Source: Streptococcus shenyangsis (GTDB taxonomy: Bacteria; Bacillota; Bacilli; Lactobacillales; Streptococcaceae). Taken from it: a DNA stretch of 64,000 bases. The stretch spans positions 53,282 through 117,281 of the forward strand of contig NZ_VFSH01000006.1 of NCBI RefSeq assembly GCF_006385785.1. Reading direction: 5' to 3'. Of this stretch, positions 28,687-38,925 are shown piece by piece (the stretch's first letter is position 1; every line of letters begins with the position of its first letter). The notes under the pieces were generated by a model, which was not told the DNA's origin, did no database searches, and saw only the letters and a list, made by a program, of their open reading frames with translations. The position numbers and the translations under genes are program-made.

Positions 28687-29221
28687 AGTTAGTAAAGTAA
28701 GCCTGATTTTTAAGGCGTTGAAGTAGTGGACGGCTAATAATACTAATAGCAATAATTTTACCAAAATCTGGGATGATAAAGGGAAATACCCCCACAGCAA
28801 GCGCTTTTTCAAATGGCATTCCAGCTAGGAAATGCAAGCTGAGAATCCCGCCGACAAAGACAAGGGTATCACCCAAGAGGTTTGCAAGAAAAATCTTGAC
28901 AACACCACTCTTGCTGTTGGTTAGAGAAGAAGTAAGTCCAGAGTAAACGAGATAAAACCAAAGATAGCCTGCAGTAGGACCAACCAACGCCTGTAATCCA
29001 GCTCCACCTCCTGCAAAAACAGGAAGACCGATAGCACCTAGAAGAAGATATAGTCCAACAGAAAGTACAGCCTCTCTCGGTCTAAAGACAGTAGCAATCA
29101 AGCCGATTGCAAAGTTCTGCAGAGTGAAGGGCACAGGTCCAATTGGAAGACTGATTTGTGCCAAAACAGCAATGAGAGCAGCCCCAATAGCAGGGATAGC
29201 ATAAACGTGAGCTTTTTTCAA
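28685..29221 (-). CDS. bioY: biotin transporter BioY
   Basis: A 178-residue membrane protein with six segments, the substrate-binding S component of an ECF-type biotin transporter (LPIGPVPFTLQNFAIGL, GLPVFAGGGAGL, GPTAGYLWFY). The initiation codon is TTG at 29221, with AGAGG nine bases upstream; no in-frame ATG is nearer. The shared energising module is not in this window. The promoter carries a BirA-type operator, so it is expected to be repressed by biotin. Confidence 0.93.
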   Translation of the reverse strand: MKKAHVYAIPAIGAALIAVLAQISLPIGPVPFTLQNFAIGLIATVFRPREAVLSVGLYLLLGAIGLPVFAGGGAGLQALVGPTAGYLWFYLVYSGLTSSLTNSKSGVVKIFLANLLGDTLVFVGGILSLHFLAGMPFEKALAVGVFPFIIPDFGKIIAISIISRPLLQRLKNQAYFTN

Positions 29222-29223
29222 AA

Positions 29224-29282
29224 TAGTTAACCTCTTTTCTGATGTATAGTAACTATTATACTCGTAGAGGAATCATTGTCAA
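29224..29282 (-). promoter_or_regulatory. bioY promoter with BirA-like operator
   Basis: Minus strand: TTGACA (29277-29282), 16 bases, TATAAT (29255-29260). Half-sites TAGTTACT and GTTAACTA are separated by 16 bases (29224-29255), matching the spacing and the GTTAAC core of BirA operators in Firmicutes, and cover the start of transcription. Confidence 0.6.
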
Positions 29283-29374
29283 CCGATTTTTAAAAACAAG
29301 GTAACAAAAGCTGTAACGGCCGATTTGCTGACTGGGTAAGTTGGATAATTGTTTTGTAGATTCGAAGACATTAA

Positions 29375-29408
29375 AAAAGAAGCAGACACATTTGTATCAG
29401 CTTCTTTT
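29375..29408. terminator. gor terminator
   Basis: AAAAGAAGC and GCTTCTTTT enclose a 16-base loop; lies just past the gor stop. Confidence 0.7.
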
Positions 29409-29415
29409 ATTTCGA

Positions 29416-30762
29416 TTAACGCATAGTTACAAATTCTTCAGATGCAGTTGGGTGAATCGCTACAGTTGCGTCAAAGTCTGCCTTAGTTGCTCCCATCTTG
29501 ATAGCAACAGCAAATCCTTGAATCATTTCATCAACACCATAGCCAATTCCATGAAGTCCGACAACTTTTTCTTCTGAACCAGCTGTGATCAATTTGAAAC
29601 GTGTTTCTTGACGGTTGCGAGTGCAAGCAGAGTACATAGATGCAAAGCTTGATTTATAAACTTTGATTTGGTCTTGACCGTATTCTTTAATAGCTTGCTC
29701 TTCTGTCAAACCAACAGTTCCGATAGCAGGGTGTGAAAAGACAACAGTTGGAATAGTTGAGTAATCCATTTTTGCAGTAGTTTTTCCGTTAAAGAGACGT
29801 TCAGATAGGGTACGTCCAGCCTTGATAGCTACTGGAGTCAGTTCTTTCTCGCCCGTTACATCACCTAGAGCGTAGATTCCCTCAACAACAGTATTTTGGT
29901 ATTCATCCACTTGGATAAAGCCACGTTCGTTCAGAGTTACTCCAGCTTTTTCAAGTTGCAAGCCCTTAACGTTTGGACGGCGACCAGTAGCCCAGATAAC
30001 TTGGCTAGCTGTGTGACTAGTACCATCTTCGAAATGAATGGTAATGCCGTCAGTAGTTTTTTCTAACTTGACAGGGACTTTGTGAGTATGAAGTGGCAAG
30101 TTTGTTCTTTCCATTTCCTTGACCAAACCTTCAACGATATAAGAATCAAAACCACGTAAAGGACGATCGCGGCGAACAAAGAGATCTGTCTTGACACCAA
30201 AGGTGTGGAGTACGCCAGCCAATTCGACGGCGATATAACCAGCGCCTAGAATAGCAACTGATTCTGGCAATTCTTCCCAGGCAAATACATCATCAGAAGA
30301 GCCGCCTAGTTCTGCACCAGGAATATTAGGAATACTTGGATGGGCACCAGTAGCAATCACGATATGTTTGGCACGAATCAGTTCACCATTTACGCTGACA
30401 GTATGAGAATCTACAAATTCCGCATGACCTTCAATCAGGTCTACGCCGTTGCGTTTAAAACTGCCATCATAAGAAGAACGAGCGCGATCAATGTAGGCTT
30501 CACGATTACGGCGTAGGGTTGCAAAGTCAAAGTTAAGATCAGTAGTCTTAAAGCCGTAGTCTACTCCAAATTGATGGAAAGTCTCAGCGATTTGCGCCCC
30601 GTACCACATGATTTTTTTAGGAACACAACCGACGTTGACACAGGTTCCACCTAGTTTCTTTTCCTCAATAACGGCCGCTTTGGCTCCGTGCTCACCAGCA
30701 CGGTTCATGGTAGCAATTCCTCCACTACCTCCACCGATAGCAATGATATCGTATTCTCTCAT
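29416..30762 (-). CDS. gor: glutathione-disulfide reductase
   Basis: A 448-residue FAD/NADPH oxidoreductase. FAD motif GGGSGG at residues 10-15, redox pair in GTCVNVGC (Cys41, Cys46), NADPH motif [11 protein letters not shown], and the C-terminal HPTASEE with the catalytic histidine. It reduces glutathione disulfide; streptococci generally import glutathione. Single gene with good AAGGAG. Confidence 0.95.
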   Translation of the reverse strand: MREYDIIAIGGGSGGIATMNRAGEHGAKAAVIEEKKLGGTCVNVGCVPKKIMWYGAQIAETFHQFGVDYGFKTTDLNFDFATLRRNREAYIDRARSSYDGSFKRNGVDLIEGHAEFVDSHTVSVNGELIRAKHIVIATGAHPSIPNIPGAELGGSSDDVFAWEELPESVAILGAGYIAVELAGVLHTFGVKTDLFVRRDRPLRGFDSYIVEGLVKEMERTNLPLHTHKVPVKLEKTTDGITIHFEDGTSHTASQVIWATGRRPNVKGLQLEKAGVTLNERGFIQVDEYQNTVVEGIYALGDVTGEKELTPVAIKAGRTLSERLFNGKTTAKMDYSTIPTVVFSHPAIGTVGLTEEQAIKEYGQDQIKVYKSSFASMYSACTRNRQETRFKLITAGSEEKVVGLHGIGYGVDEMIQGFAVAIKMGATKADFDATVAIHPTASEEFVTMR

Positions 30763-31054
30763 TGAAAACTCCTTTGTACTCTTTTAAATAGTAGAGTGTC
30801 ATTTTTTGATAGTCATATTCTATCTTTTTTTTGATGTGATTGCAAAAATCTGCTACGTTCAAAAAAATTAAAGAAAAGGCTTGCAAAAAAGAAAAATAAA
30901 GTGTATTATATAACTAGTACAATGATTGTAAAATGAATTCCGAACAATAATTGAATCCTGAAATGTCATTATTTCGTTCTAAACGGTTATTGTTTATATT
31001 TGGTAATTTTTGTATAATATTGTTAAGGACTTTAAATCAAAAAGGAGTTTCATT
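30763..31054. promoter_or_regulatory. divergent promoter region gor / exporter operon
   Basis: Contains TATAAT at 31013-31018 facing the exporter operon, and a distant inverted pair AACAATAA (30944) / TTATTGTT (30985) that may serve a regulator. No gene is seen. Confidence 0.4.
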
Positions 31055-32251
31055 ATGAAAAAGAATAGTAAAGCTAAAAAGTGGCAATTGTATGCAGCAA
31101 TCGGTGCTGCAAGTGTAGTTGTATTGGGTGCTGGAGGGATTTTACTCTTTCGACAACCATCTCAAACCGCTGTAAAAGATGAACCTACTCATCTTGTTGT
31201 TGCCAAGGAAGGAAGCGTGGCATCCTCTGTTTTATTGTCGGGGACAGTAACAGCAAAAAATGAACAATATGTTTATTTTGATGCTAGTAAGGGAGATTTA
31301 GATGAAATCCTTGTTTCTGTGGGTGATAAGGTCAGCGAAGGACAGGCTTTAGTCAAGTACAGTAGTTCAGAAGCCCAGGCAGCCTATGATTCAGCGAGCC
31401 GAGCAGTCGCTAAGGCAGACCGTCATATCAATGAACTCAATCAAGCACGAAATGAAGCTGCTTCAGCTCCCCAGTTACCAGTACCAGCAGGAGGCGAAGG
31501 AGCTGCAGCCCAAACTCCAGCTCCAGTCTCAGGAAATTCAGTATCATCTATTGATGCACAATTAGGTGATGCTCGTGATGCTCGTGCAGATGCAGCAGCA
31601 CAATTAAGTAAGGCTCAAAGTCAGTTGGATGCAATGACGGTTCTCAGCACTCTAGAAGGAACTGTAGTCGAAGTCAACCGCAATGTTTCAAAATCTCCAA
31701 CTGGAGCTAGCCAGGTGGTAGTTCATGTCGTTAGCAATGAAAACTTGCAAGTTAAGGGTGAACTATCTGAATACAACCTTGCCAACTTATCTGTAGGTCA
31801 AGAAGTAACCTTTACTTCTAAAGTTTATCAAGATAAGAGCTGGATTGGTAAGCTTAGCTATATTTCTGACTACCCTAAAAACAATGGTGAAGCAGCAAGT
31901 ACAGCTGCCGCAGCTGCTGGTAATTCTGGTTCTAAATATCCATATACCATTGATGTTACAAGTGAAATCGGTGACTTGAAACAAGGATTCTCAGTAAGTG
32001 TTGAGGTCAAGAACAAGACCAAAGCTATTCTGGTTCCTTTAACAAGTGTTGTGACTGAAAATGATAAGAACTATGTCTGGGTACTTGACGAGCAGAAAAA
32101 GGCCAAGAAAGTGGAAGTTGGTTTGGGAAATGCTGATGCAGACAACCAAGAAATCACTTCAGGTCTGACAAATGGAGTCAAGGTCATCAGTAACCCAACG
32201 TCTTCTCTAGAGGAAGGAAAAGAGGTGAAGGCTGATGAAGAAACTAATTAG
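31055..32251 (+). CDS. MacA/HlyD-type efflux periplasmic-adaptor-like protein
   Basis: A 398-residue membrane-anchored adaptor: one N-terminal transmembrane helix, split lipoyl/barrel-sandwich domain (GSVASSVLLSGTVTAKNEQYV and TVLSTLEGTVVEVNRNV), an Ala/Gln-rich coiled coil between them, and a C-terminal beta-barrel. I use the ATG at 31055 with AAGGAG; the frame extends upstream but lacks a site. It is first of a three-gene exporter operon. Related pneumococcal systems export antimicrobial peptides and drugs. Confidence 0.88.
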   Translation: MKKNSKAKKWQLYAAIGAASVVVLGAGGILLFRQPSQTAVKDEPTHLVVAKEGSVASSVLLSGTVTAKNEQYVYFDASKGDLDEILVSVGDKVSEGQALVKYSSSEAQAAYDSASRAVAKADRHINELNQARNEAASAPQLPVPAGGEGAAAQTPAPVSGNSVSSIDAQLGDARDARADAAAQLSKAQSQLDAMTVLSTLEGTVVEVNRNVSKSPTGASQVVVHVVSNENLQVKGELSEYNLANLSVGQEVTFTSKVYQDKSWIGKLSYISDYPKNNGEAASTAAAAAGNSGSKYPYTIDVTSEIGDLKQGFSVSVEVKNKTKAILVPLTSVVTENDKNYVWVLDEQKKAKKVEVGLGNADADNQEITSGLTNGVKVISNPTSSLEEGKEVKADEETN

Positions 32252-32936
32252 TTTAAAAAATATCTGCAGAAGTTACCGGAATGGTGACCAAGAACTGCAG
32301 GTTCTCAAAAATATCAACCTAGAAGTGAATGAGGGTGAGTTTGTTGCCATCATGGGACCATCGGGTTCTGGTAAGTCTACTCTAATGAATACCATTGGCA
32401 TGTTGGATACACCAACCAGTGGAGAGTATTATCTTGAAGGCCAAGAAGTGGCTGGACTTGGTGAAAAACAACTAGCCAAGGTCCGTAACCAACAAATCGG
32501 ATTTGTCTTTCAGCAGTTCTTTCTTCTATCCAAACTCAATGCTTTGCAAAATGTAGAATTGCCCTTGATTTACGCAGGAGTTTCGTCTTCAAAACGTCGT
32601 AAGTTGGCTGAGGAGTATTTAGAAAAGGTTGAATTGACTGAGCGTAGTCATCATTTGCCTTCGGAATTATCTGGAGGTCAAAAGCAACGTGTAGCTATCG
32701 CGCGTGCATTGGTAAACAATCCTTCTATTATCCTAGCGGACGAACCGACAGGAGCCTTGGATACCAAAACAGGTAACCAAATCATGCAATTATTAGTTGA
32801 ACTGAATAATGAAGGAAAAACTATTATCATGGTAACGCATGAGCCTGAAATCGCTGCTTACGCTAAGCGTCAGATTGTCATTCGTGATGGCGTCATTTCA
32901 TCTGATAGTGGTCTCGTAGAAAAGGAGGAAAACTAA
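32235..32936 (+). CDS. MacB-type ABC transporter ATP-binding protein
   Basis: A 233-residue ATPase with Walker A GPSGSGKST, signature ELSGGQKQR and Walker B IILADEPTGALD. It overlaps the adaptor gene by 17 bases and precedes the permease by one base. This is the LolD/MacB-like class that powers mechanotransmission-type export. Confidence 0.95.
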   Translation: MKKLISLKNICRSYRNGDQELQVLKNINLEVNEGEFVAIMGPSGSGKSTLMNTIGMLDTPTSGEYYLEGQEVAGLGEKQLAKVRNQQIGFVFQQFFLLSKLNALQNVELPLIYAGVSSSKRRKLAEEYLEKVELTERSHHLPSELSGGQKQRVAIARALVNNPSIILADEPTGALDTKTGNQIMQLLVELNNEGKTIIMVTHEPEIAAYAKRQIVIRDGVISSDSGLVEKEEN

Positions 32937-32937
32937 G

Positions 32938-34197
32938 ATGCAGAATCTGAAATTTGCCTTTTCATCCATCATGGCCCACAAGATGCGTTCTTTCTTAACC
33001 ATGATTGGTATCATTATCGGCGTATCATCCGTTGTCGTCATAATGGCTTTGGGAGACTCCATGTCTCGTCAGGTCAATAAAAACATGACCAAGTCACAGA
33101 AGAATATCCATGTCTTTTTCTCGCCTATTAAAAGTAAAGACGGTTCTTTTACCCAAAAACAATCAGCTTTGACAGTTTCTGGGAAAGAAGAGGAAGTTCC
33201 TGTTGAACCACCAAAACCGCAAGAAGCTTGGGTCAAGGAGGCAGCAAAACTTAAGGGTGTGGATAGTTACTATGTAACCAACTCAACGAATACCACTCTA
33301 TCCTATAAAGATAAAAAAGTGGAGCGCGCTAGCTTGACGGGTGGGAATATTACCTACATGAGGGCGGTTGAAAATGAAATTGTTGCAGGCCGAAGTCTTA
33401 TAGCTCAGGATTATAAAGATGTAGCCAGTGTCATTTTGCTCGACCAAGAACTTGCTAATAGTCTGTTTGGGTCAGCTCAAGAAGCTGTTAACCAGATTAT
33501 AGATGTCGGTGGCTTTAGTTATCGTGTCATTGGTGTCTATACTAGCGATGAGGCCAAGACTGCCAAGACTTTTGGTATTGGTGGACTTCCGATTACGACT
33601 AATATTTCTCTTGCCAATAACTTCAATATGGATGAAATTTCTGATATTGTCTTCCGTGTCAATGATACCAGTTTGACACCAACAGTGGGACCAGAATTAG
33701 CTAGAAAATTAACCGAGATTGCTGGTCTTCAGCAAGGGGAGTATCAGGTGTCAGATGCGACTGCAGCCTTCCAAGAAGTACAACAACTTTTTGGATTTAT
33801 AACTACGATTATTAGTGCCATTGCAGGAATTTCCCTTTTTGTTGGAGGGACTGGTGTTATGAACATCATGCTGGTTTCGGTGACGGAGCGTACTCGTGAG
33901 ATTGGTCTCCGTAAGGCCTTGGGTGCAACTCGTGCCAATATTTTAATCCAGTTTTTGATTGAATCCATGATTTTGACCTTGCTTGGCGGAGTTATTGGTT
34001 TAACCATTGCGACAGGCCTAACCGCTATAGCTGGTCTACTCTTGCAAGGATTGATAGCTGGTATAGAAGTAGGAGTATCAATTCCAGTTGCCCTATTTAG
34101 TCTTGCAGTTTCGGCTAGTGTTGGTATGATTTTTGGAGTCTTGCCAGCCAACAAGGCATCTAAACTTGATCCAATTGAAGCCCTTCGATATGAATAA
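32938..34197 (+). CDS. MacB-type ABC transporter permease
   Basis: A 419-residue permease: N-terminal transmembrane helix (SIMAHKMRSFLTMIGIIIG), a large extracellular MacB-PCD domain (residues 45-270), then three C-terminal helices of the FtsX fold (ERTREIGLRKALGA before them). With the adaptor and ATPase it forms a tripartite-like exporter without outer membrane. Likely substrates are peptides or macrolides, by family inference only. Confidence 0.92.
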   Translation: MQNLKFAFSSIMAHKMRSFLTMIGIIIGVSSVVVIMALGDSMSRQVNKNMTKSQKNIHVFFSPIKSKDGSFTQKQSALTVSGKEEEVPVEPPKPQEAWVKEAAKLKGVDSYYVTNSTNTTLSYKDKKVERASLTGGNITYMRAVENEIVAGRSLIAQDYKDVASVILLDQELANSLFGSAQEAVNQIIDVGGFSYRVIGVYTSDEAKTAKTFGIGGLPITTNISLANNFNMDEISDIVFRVNDTSLTPTVGPELARKLTEIAGLQQGEYQVSDATAAFQEVQQLFGFITTIISAIAGISLFVGGTGVMNIMLVSVTERTREIGLRKALGATRANILIQFLIESMILTLLGGVIGLTIATGLTAIAGLLLQGLIAGIEVGVSIPVALFSLAVSASVGMIFGVLPANKASKLDPIEALRYE

Positions 34198-34201
34198 GAT
34201 C

Positions 34202-34232
34202 AACAAGATGGACACTTGTCTATCTTGTTTTT
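34202..34232 (+). terminator. terminator of the exporter operon
   Basis: AACAAGAT and ATCTTGTT form a stem with T run. Confidence 0.8.
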
Positions 34233-34269
34233 GTATGGATTTCTCTATCGAAAATCCTTAAAAATGTGA

Positions 34270-34275
34270 TATAAT
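34270..34275 (+). promoter_or_regulatory. -10 of metG
   Basis: TATAAT, extended by TGA, 46 bases before the metG start. Confidence 0.55.
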
Positions 34276-34320
34276 GAAGTGTTAGAAAAACAGGTTTCAT
34301 TTGCCTGGAAAGGAAAAATT

Positions 34321-36318
34321 ATGTCTGAAAAGAATTTTTATATTACAACGCCGATTTACTATCCATCTGGTAAACTTCATATCGGATCTGCCTACACAAC
34401 CATCGCCTGTGATGTCCTAGCACGTTACAAACGCTTGATGGGCTACGATGTCTTTTATCTGACAGGTCTTGATGAGCATGGTCAGAAAATCCAGCAAAAA
34501 GCTGAAGAAGCTGGAATCACCCCTCAAGCCTATGTTGACGGAATGGCAGTTGGTGTTAAAGAACTCTGGCAATTACTCGATATCTCATACGATAAATTCA
34601 TCCGTACAACTGATGACTACCATGAAAAAGTTGTCGCACAAGTCTTTGAACGCTTACTTGCTCAAGATGACATCTATTTGGGTGAATATTCTGGTTGGTA
34701 CTCAGTCTCAGATGAGGAATTCTTTACAGAAAGCCAGCTTGCGGAAGTTTTCCGTGACGAAGCTGGAAATGTAACTGGGGGTATTGCTCCATCAGGTCAC
34801 GAAGTAGAATGGGTTTCTGAAGAATCATACTTCCTTCGTCTCAGCAAATACCAAGATCGTTTGGTGGAATTTTTCAAGTCCCATCCTGAATTTATCACCC
34901 CTGATGGTCGTCTGAATGAAATGCTTCGCAACTTTATCGAGCCAGGTTTAGAGGATTTGGCAGTTTCTCGTACAACCTTTACCTGGGGTGTACCTGTCCC
35001 GTCAAATCCAAAACACGTTGTCTATGTATGGATCGATGCCCTTCTTAACTATGCGACAGCTCTTGGCTACGGTCAAGATGAACATGGTAGCTTTGACAAA
35101 TTCTGGAATGGAACAGTCTTCCATATGGTAGGAAAAGACATCCTTCGTTTCCACTCAATCTACTGGCCAATCCTTCTCATGATGTTGGATGTTAAATTGC
35201 CTGACCGCTTGATTGCCCACGGTTGGTTTGTCATGAAAGACGGCAAGATGTCCAAGTCTAAAGGAAATGTCGTTTACCCTGAAATGTTGGTAGAACGCTA
35301 TGGTCTAGATCCGCTTCGCTACTACCTCATGCGTAGCCTTCCTGTTGGTTCAGACGGAACCTTCACTCCAGAAGACTATGTTGGCCGTATCAACTACGAA
35401 TTGGCCAATGACCTTGGAAACCTCCTCAACCGTACGGTTTCTATGATTAACAAGTATTTTGATGGACAAATTCCAGCCTATGTAGAGGGTGTAACAGAGT
35501 TTGACAATGCGCTTGCTCAAGTAGCAGAACAATCAATCGCTGACTACCATACACACATGGAAGCAGTTGACTACCCACGTGCTTTAGAAGCAGTCTGGAC
35601 CCTTATCTCTCGTACTAATAAATACATCGATGAGACAGCTCCATGGGTCTTGGCTAAGGATGAAGCACTTCGTGACCAATTGGCAAGTGTCATGAGTCAC
35701 TTGGCAGCTAGCCTTCGTGTCGTTGCTCACTTGATTGAACCGTTTATGATGGAAACCAGTCGTGCAGTCTTGAATCAACTTGGCTTGGATGAAGCTTCTA
35801 GTCTTGAAAACTTGAGCTTGGCTTACTTTCCTGCAGGTGTCACTGTCGTTGCCAAAGGAACACCAATCTTCCCACGTTTGGATATGGAAGAAGAAATCGC
35901 CTATATCAAGGAACAAATGGAAGTTAACAAGCCAGCTGTCGAAAAAGAATGGAATCCAGATGAAGTTGAACTCAAACTAAACAAGGATGAAATCAAGTTT
36001 GAAGACTTTGACAAGGTCGAAATCCGTGTCGCAGAAGTCAAAGAAGTGTCTAAAGTAGAAGGTTCTGACAAGTTGCTTCAATTCCGCTTGGATGCTGGTG
36101 ATGGAGAAGATCGTCAAATCCTCTCAGGGATTGCAAAATACTATCCAAATGAACAAGAATTGGTCGGCAAGAAAGTTCAAATTGTTGCCAACCTCAAACC
36201 ACGTAAGATGATGAAGAAATATGTCAGCCAAGGGATGATTCTCTCAGCTGAACATGATGGACAATTAACCCTTCTCACAGTTGATCCAGCTGTACCAAAC
36301 GGAAGTGTGATTGGGTAA
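34321..36318 (+). CDS. metG: methionyl-tRNA synthetase
   Basis: A 665-residue class I synthetase. HIGH-type motif HIGSAY and the KMSKS loop GKMSKSKGN are present, as is a C-terminal EMAP/tRNA-binding domain ([15 protein letters not shown] onward). It charges tRNA-Met. The ATG at 34321 has AAAGGAAA upstream. Single gene with its own promoter and terminator. Confidence 0.98.
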   Translation: MSEKNFYITTPIYYPSGKLHIGSAYTTIACDVLARYKRLMGYDVFYLTGLDEHGQKIQQKAEEAGITPQAYVDGMAVGVKELWQLLDISYDKFIRTTDDYHEKVVAQVFERLLAQDDIYLGEYSGWYSVSDEEFFTESQLAEVFRDEAGNVTGGIAPSGHEVEWVSEESYFLRLSKYQDRLVEFFKSHPEFITPDGRLNEMLRNFIEPGLEDLAVSRTTFTWGVPVPSNPKHVVYVWIDALLNYATALGYGQDEHGSFDKFWNGTVFHMVGKDILRFHSIYWPILLMMLDVKLPDRLIAHGWFVMKDGKMSKSKGNVVYPEMLVERYGLDPLRYYLMRSLPVGSDGTFTPEDYVGRINYELANDLGNLLNRTVSMINKYFDGQIPAYVEGVTEFDNALAQVAEQSIADYHTHMEAVDYPRALEAVWTLISRTNKYIDETAPWVLAKDEALRDQLASVMSHLAASLRVVAHLIEPFMMETSRAVLNQLGLDEASSLENLSLAYFPAGVTVVAKGTPIFPRLDMEEEIAYIKEQMEVNKPAVEKEWNPDEVELKLNKDEIKFEDFDKVEIRVAEVKEVSKVEGSDKLLQFRLDAGDGEDRQILSGIAKYYPNEQELVGKKVQIVANLKPRKMMKKYVSQGMILSAEHDGQLTLLTVDPAVPNGSVIG

Positions 36319-36324
36319 CAATAG

Positions 36325-36358
36325 ACAGGACTAGTTTATGCTAGTTCTGTTTTTTTTA
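36325..36358 (+). terminator. metG terminator
   Basis: CAGGACTAG - TTTATG - CTAGTTCTG, then a long T run. Confidence 0.9.
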
Positions 36359-36373
36359 TTTTGACTATTATGC

Positions 36374-36422
36374 TTTACAAACTAGTGTGAAAGTGGTATA
36401 TTATAGATGAAGCTACTAGTAG
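36374..36422 (+). promoter_or_regulatory. padR promoter region with palindrome
   Basis: TTTACA near 36374 and a TATATTATA stretch about 20 bases on, followed by the perfect palindrome CTACTAGTAG (36413-36422). A PadR protein is encoded next, so this may be its operator. Confidence 0.4.
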
Positions 36423-36453
36423 GTATTACAAAATAGATTAGAAGGGAGAAGGG

Positions 36454-36774
36454 ATGAAAGAAACTCAATTATTAAAAGGTGTTCTTGAAGGTTGTGTCTT
36501 GGTTATGATAGGTCAAAAAGAGCGATATGGCTATGAGTTGATACAGACTTTACGAGAGACTGGCTTTGACACTATCGTTCCAGGAACTATTTATCCTTTG
36601 CTGCAAAAGTTAGAAAAAAATCAATGGATAAGAGGCGACATGCGCCCGTCGCCAGATGGTCCAGATCGGAAGTATTTTTCGTTAACCAAAGAAGGAGAAG
36701 AGCGTGTCTCGGACTTCTGGCAGCAATGGAACGATTTGAGTCAAAAAGTAGAAGGAATTAAGAATGGGGGTTAA
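36454..36774 (+). CDS. PadR-family transcriptional regulator
   Basis: A 106-residue winged-helix regulator (KERYGYELIQTLRETG, GTIYPLLQKLEKNQWI, GPDRKYFSLTKEGE). PadR repressors often control a following membrane protein or transporter and respond to phenolics or drugs. GAAGGGAG is upstream; the next gene starts four bases later. Confidence 0.92.
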   Translation: MKETQLLKGVLEGCVLVMIGQKERYGYELIQTLRETGFDTIVPGTIYPLLQKLEKNQWIRGDMRPSPDGPDRKYFSLTKEGEERVSDFWQQWNDLSQKVEGIKNGG

Positions 36775-36777
36775 ACC

Positions 36778-37593
36778 ATGAAGAAAATGAAGTATTACGA
36801 AGAAATAAGCGCTTTGTTACATGAATTCTCTGAGGAGAATCGGCAATATTTTGAGGAGCTCTGGGACAGTTTTAATCTTGCTGGATTTCTCTATGATGAG
36901 GACTATCTTAGAGAGCAGGTTTATTTGATGATGTTAGATTTCTCAGAAGCAGAACGAGATGGCATGAGTGCAGAGGATTATCTAGGTAAGAATCCTAAAA
37001 AATTAATGAAAGAGATGCTCAAGGAAGCGCCTCGCAGTTCTATCAAGGAGTCCCTTTTGACACCAATTTTTGTCCTAGCGATATTACGTTACTATCATCT
37101 ACTGGGTGATTTTTCTAAAGGTCCTCTCTTAACAGTCAATTTGCTTACTTTTTTAGGGCAACTTCTTTTTTTTCTGATTGGATTTGCTCTTGTGGCCACA
37201 ATTTTACGTTGGGGCTTAGTCCAAGATTCTCCTAAGATGAAAATTGGCACTTATATTGTCGTTGGAATTCTTGTTCTGCTAGTTGTTCTGGGATATGTAG
37301 GAATAGGAAGTTTTGTACAAGAAGGAGCATTTTATCTTCCTGCTCCCTGGGATAGTTTGTCTGTCTTTACGATTTCCCTAGTCATCAGTATTTGGAATTG
37401 GAAAGAAGCGGTCTTTCGTCCCTTTGTCAGTATGATTGTTGCCCATCTTATTGTAGGCTCTCTTCTCCGTTATTATGCGTGGATGGGCATTTCAAATGTT
37501 TTCCTCACAAAGATTATTCCTTTAGCAGTTCTCTTTATTGGAATCTTTGTCTTATTCCGTGGGTTTAAGAAGATAAAATGGAGTGAAATATAG
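36778..37593 (+). CDS. PadR-associated membrane protein
   Basis: A 271-residue protein. Residues 1-95 are soluble, acidic and helical (the DUF1129/DUF1048-like start seen downstream of PadR genes); the rest holds six hydrophobic segments. It is co-transcribed with padR. The role is unknown, possibly membrane stress response. Confidence 0.75.
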   Translation: MKKMKYYEEISALLHEFSEENRQYFEELWDSFNLAGFLYDEDYLREQVYLMMLDFSEAERDGMSAEDYLGKNPKKLMKEMLKEAPRSSIKESLLTPIFVLAILRYYHLLGDFSKGPLLTVNLLTFLGQLLFFLIGFALVATILRWGLVQDSPKMKIGTYIVVGILVLLVVLGYVGIGSFVQEGAFYLPAPWDSLSVFTISLVISIWNWKEAVFRPFVSMIVAHLIVGSLLRYYAWMGISNVFLTKIIPLAVLFIGIFVLFRGFKKIKWSEI

Positions 37594-37595
37594 TC

Positions 37596-37622
37596 AAAAA
37601 GCCGTTACAAAGCGGTTTTTTG
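37596..37622 (+). terminator. terminator of the padR operon
   Basis: AAAAAGCCG and CGGTTTTTT with an imperfect stem. Confidence 0.6.
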
Positions 37623-37667
37623 TTATAATGAAGAGAAGAATGTTAGAAATTTAAGGAGAAAAATTTG

Positions 37668-38594
37668 ATGAGATACATAACTCTTGGTCAAGATGACAAA
37701 GAATTATCAGAAATTGTTCTCGGAATGATGAGAATAAAAGATAAGTCTGTAAAAGAAGTTGAAGAGCTTGTAGAAACAGCACTTTCTGTTGGAATCAATG
37801 CTTTTGACTTGGCTGATATATATGGTCGTGGTCGTTGTGAAGAACTGTTAGGTCTTGTCCTAAAAAATCGTCCAGATTTAAGAGAAAAGATGTGGATTCA
37901 GTCCAAATGTGGCATTCGCATAGAAGAATTTACCTATTTTGATTTTTCAAAAGAGTATATATTACAATCAGTTGATGGGATTTTAGAAAGATTGCAGGTT
38001 GATTATTTAGATAGCTTGCTTCTCCATCGACCAGATGCTTTGATGGAAGCTGATCAAGTGGCTCAAGCCTTTGAAATTCTACACAAATCAGGTAAAGTTC
38101 GAGACTTTGGTGTGTCCAACCAAAATCCCATGATGATGGAATTGCTGAAGAAAGAAGTAAAACAATCTCTATCTATCAATCAATTACAATTAAGCGCAGC
38201 TTTCACACCTGGTTTTGAAGCAGGTTTCCATGTCAATATGGAAGGTGACAAGGCAGCTGTGCGTGATGGTAGCGTCTTTGAATACTGCAAATTAAACGAT
38301 ATGGTTATTCAGGCCTGGTCAGTCTTGCAGTTCGGATATTTCAAAGGGAATTTTGTCGGCAATGAGAAGTTCCAACAACTAAACCAAGTCCTAAATCGAT
38401 TAGCATTAAAATACAGTGTGAGCCCATCAGCTATTGCTATCGCTTGGGTGTTACGCTACCCAGCCAAAATGCAGGCAGTCGTAGGTACAACAAATCCTAA
38501 GCACTTGAGAGAAGTTAGCCAAGCGGCAAACTTTAGCTTAACAAGAAAAGAATGGTATGAAATTTATCTTGCAGCAGGGAATAATTTACCTTAG
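37668..38594 (+). CDS. aldo/keto reductase
   Basis: A 308-residue NADPH-dependent oxidoreductase with the family pattern: NAFDLADIYGRGRCEELLG (catalytic Tyr in DIYG), LLHRPDALMEADQVA, and FGVSNQNP. The ATG at 37668 follows AAGGAG; a TTG three bases earlier is in frame. Substrate unknown. Single gene. Confidence 0.9.
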   Translation: MRYITLGQDDKELSEIVLGMMRIKDKSVKEVEELVETALSVGINAFDLADIYGRGRCEELLGLVLKNRPDLREKMWIQSKCGIRIEEFTYFDFSKEYILQSVDGILERLQVDYLDSLLLHRPDALMEADQVAQAFEILHKSGKVRDFGVSNQNPMMMELLKKEVKQSLSINQLQLSAAFTPGFEAGFHVNMEGDKAAVRDGSVFEYCKLNDMVIQAWSVLQFGYFKGNFVGNEKFQQLNQVLNRLALKYSVSPSAIAIAWVLRYPAKMQAVVGTTNPKHLREVSQAANFSLTRKEWYEIYLAAGNNLP

Positions 38595-38623
38595 GCAAAA
38601 ATGCATTTAAAGAAATCACAGTC

Positions 38624-38649
38624 AAAAAAACGTTGGAAAACGTTTTTTT
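38624..38649 (+). terminator. terminator after the aldo/keto reductase gene
   Basis: AAAAAAACGTT and AACGTTTTTTT with a GGAA loop. Confidence 0.88.
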
Positions 38650-38713
38650 GTTATCTGACCATTTGTCTGTCTTGATTCGTTAGGTACGGTTCATTAACGG
38701 ATGATTATGATTT

Positions 38714-38806
38714 AATACTCAATGAAAATCGAAAAGCAAACTAGGAAGCTAGCCGCAAGCTGTGCTTGAGTACGGGAAGGCGACGCTGACGTAGTTTGAA
38801 TAGTAT
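38714..38806 (-). repeat. truncated BOX element (C-A)
   Basis: Box C (ATACTCAATGAAAATC...) joined to a box A that lacks part of its end (GTAGTTTGAATAGTAT). No B unit. It lies in the 366-base space 38595-38960, which holds no gene. A stretch at 38868-38896 resembles the padR promoter sequence at 36417-36445. Confidence 0.8.
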
Positions 38807-38925
38807 AACTATTCTAATTTACATACTAGTAGGGAAGCAGTATTCCATAATTGACGGCACGCTAGTAGGTACTATAAAATGGACTAGAGTACATTTTTGA
38901 TTGGGTATAAAACATCATAGATAAT

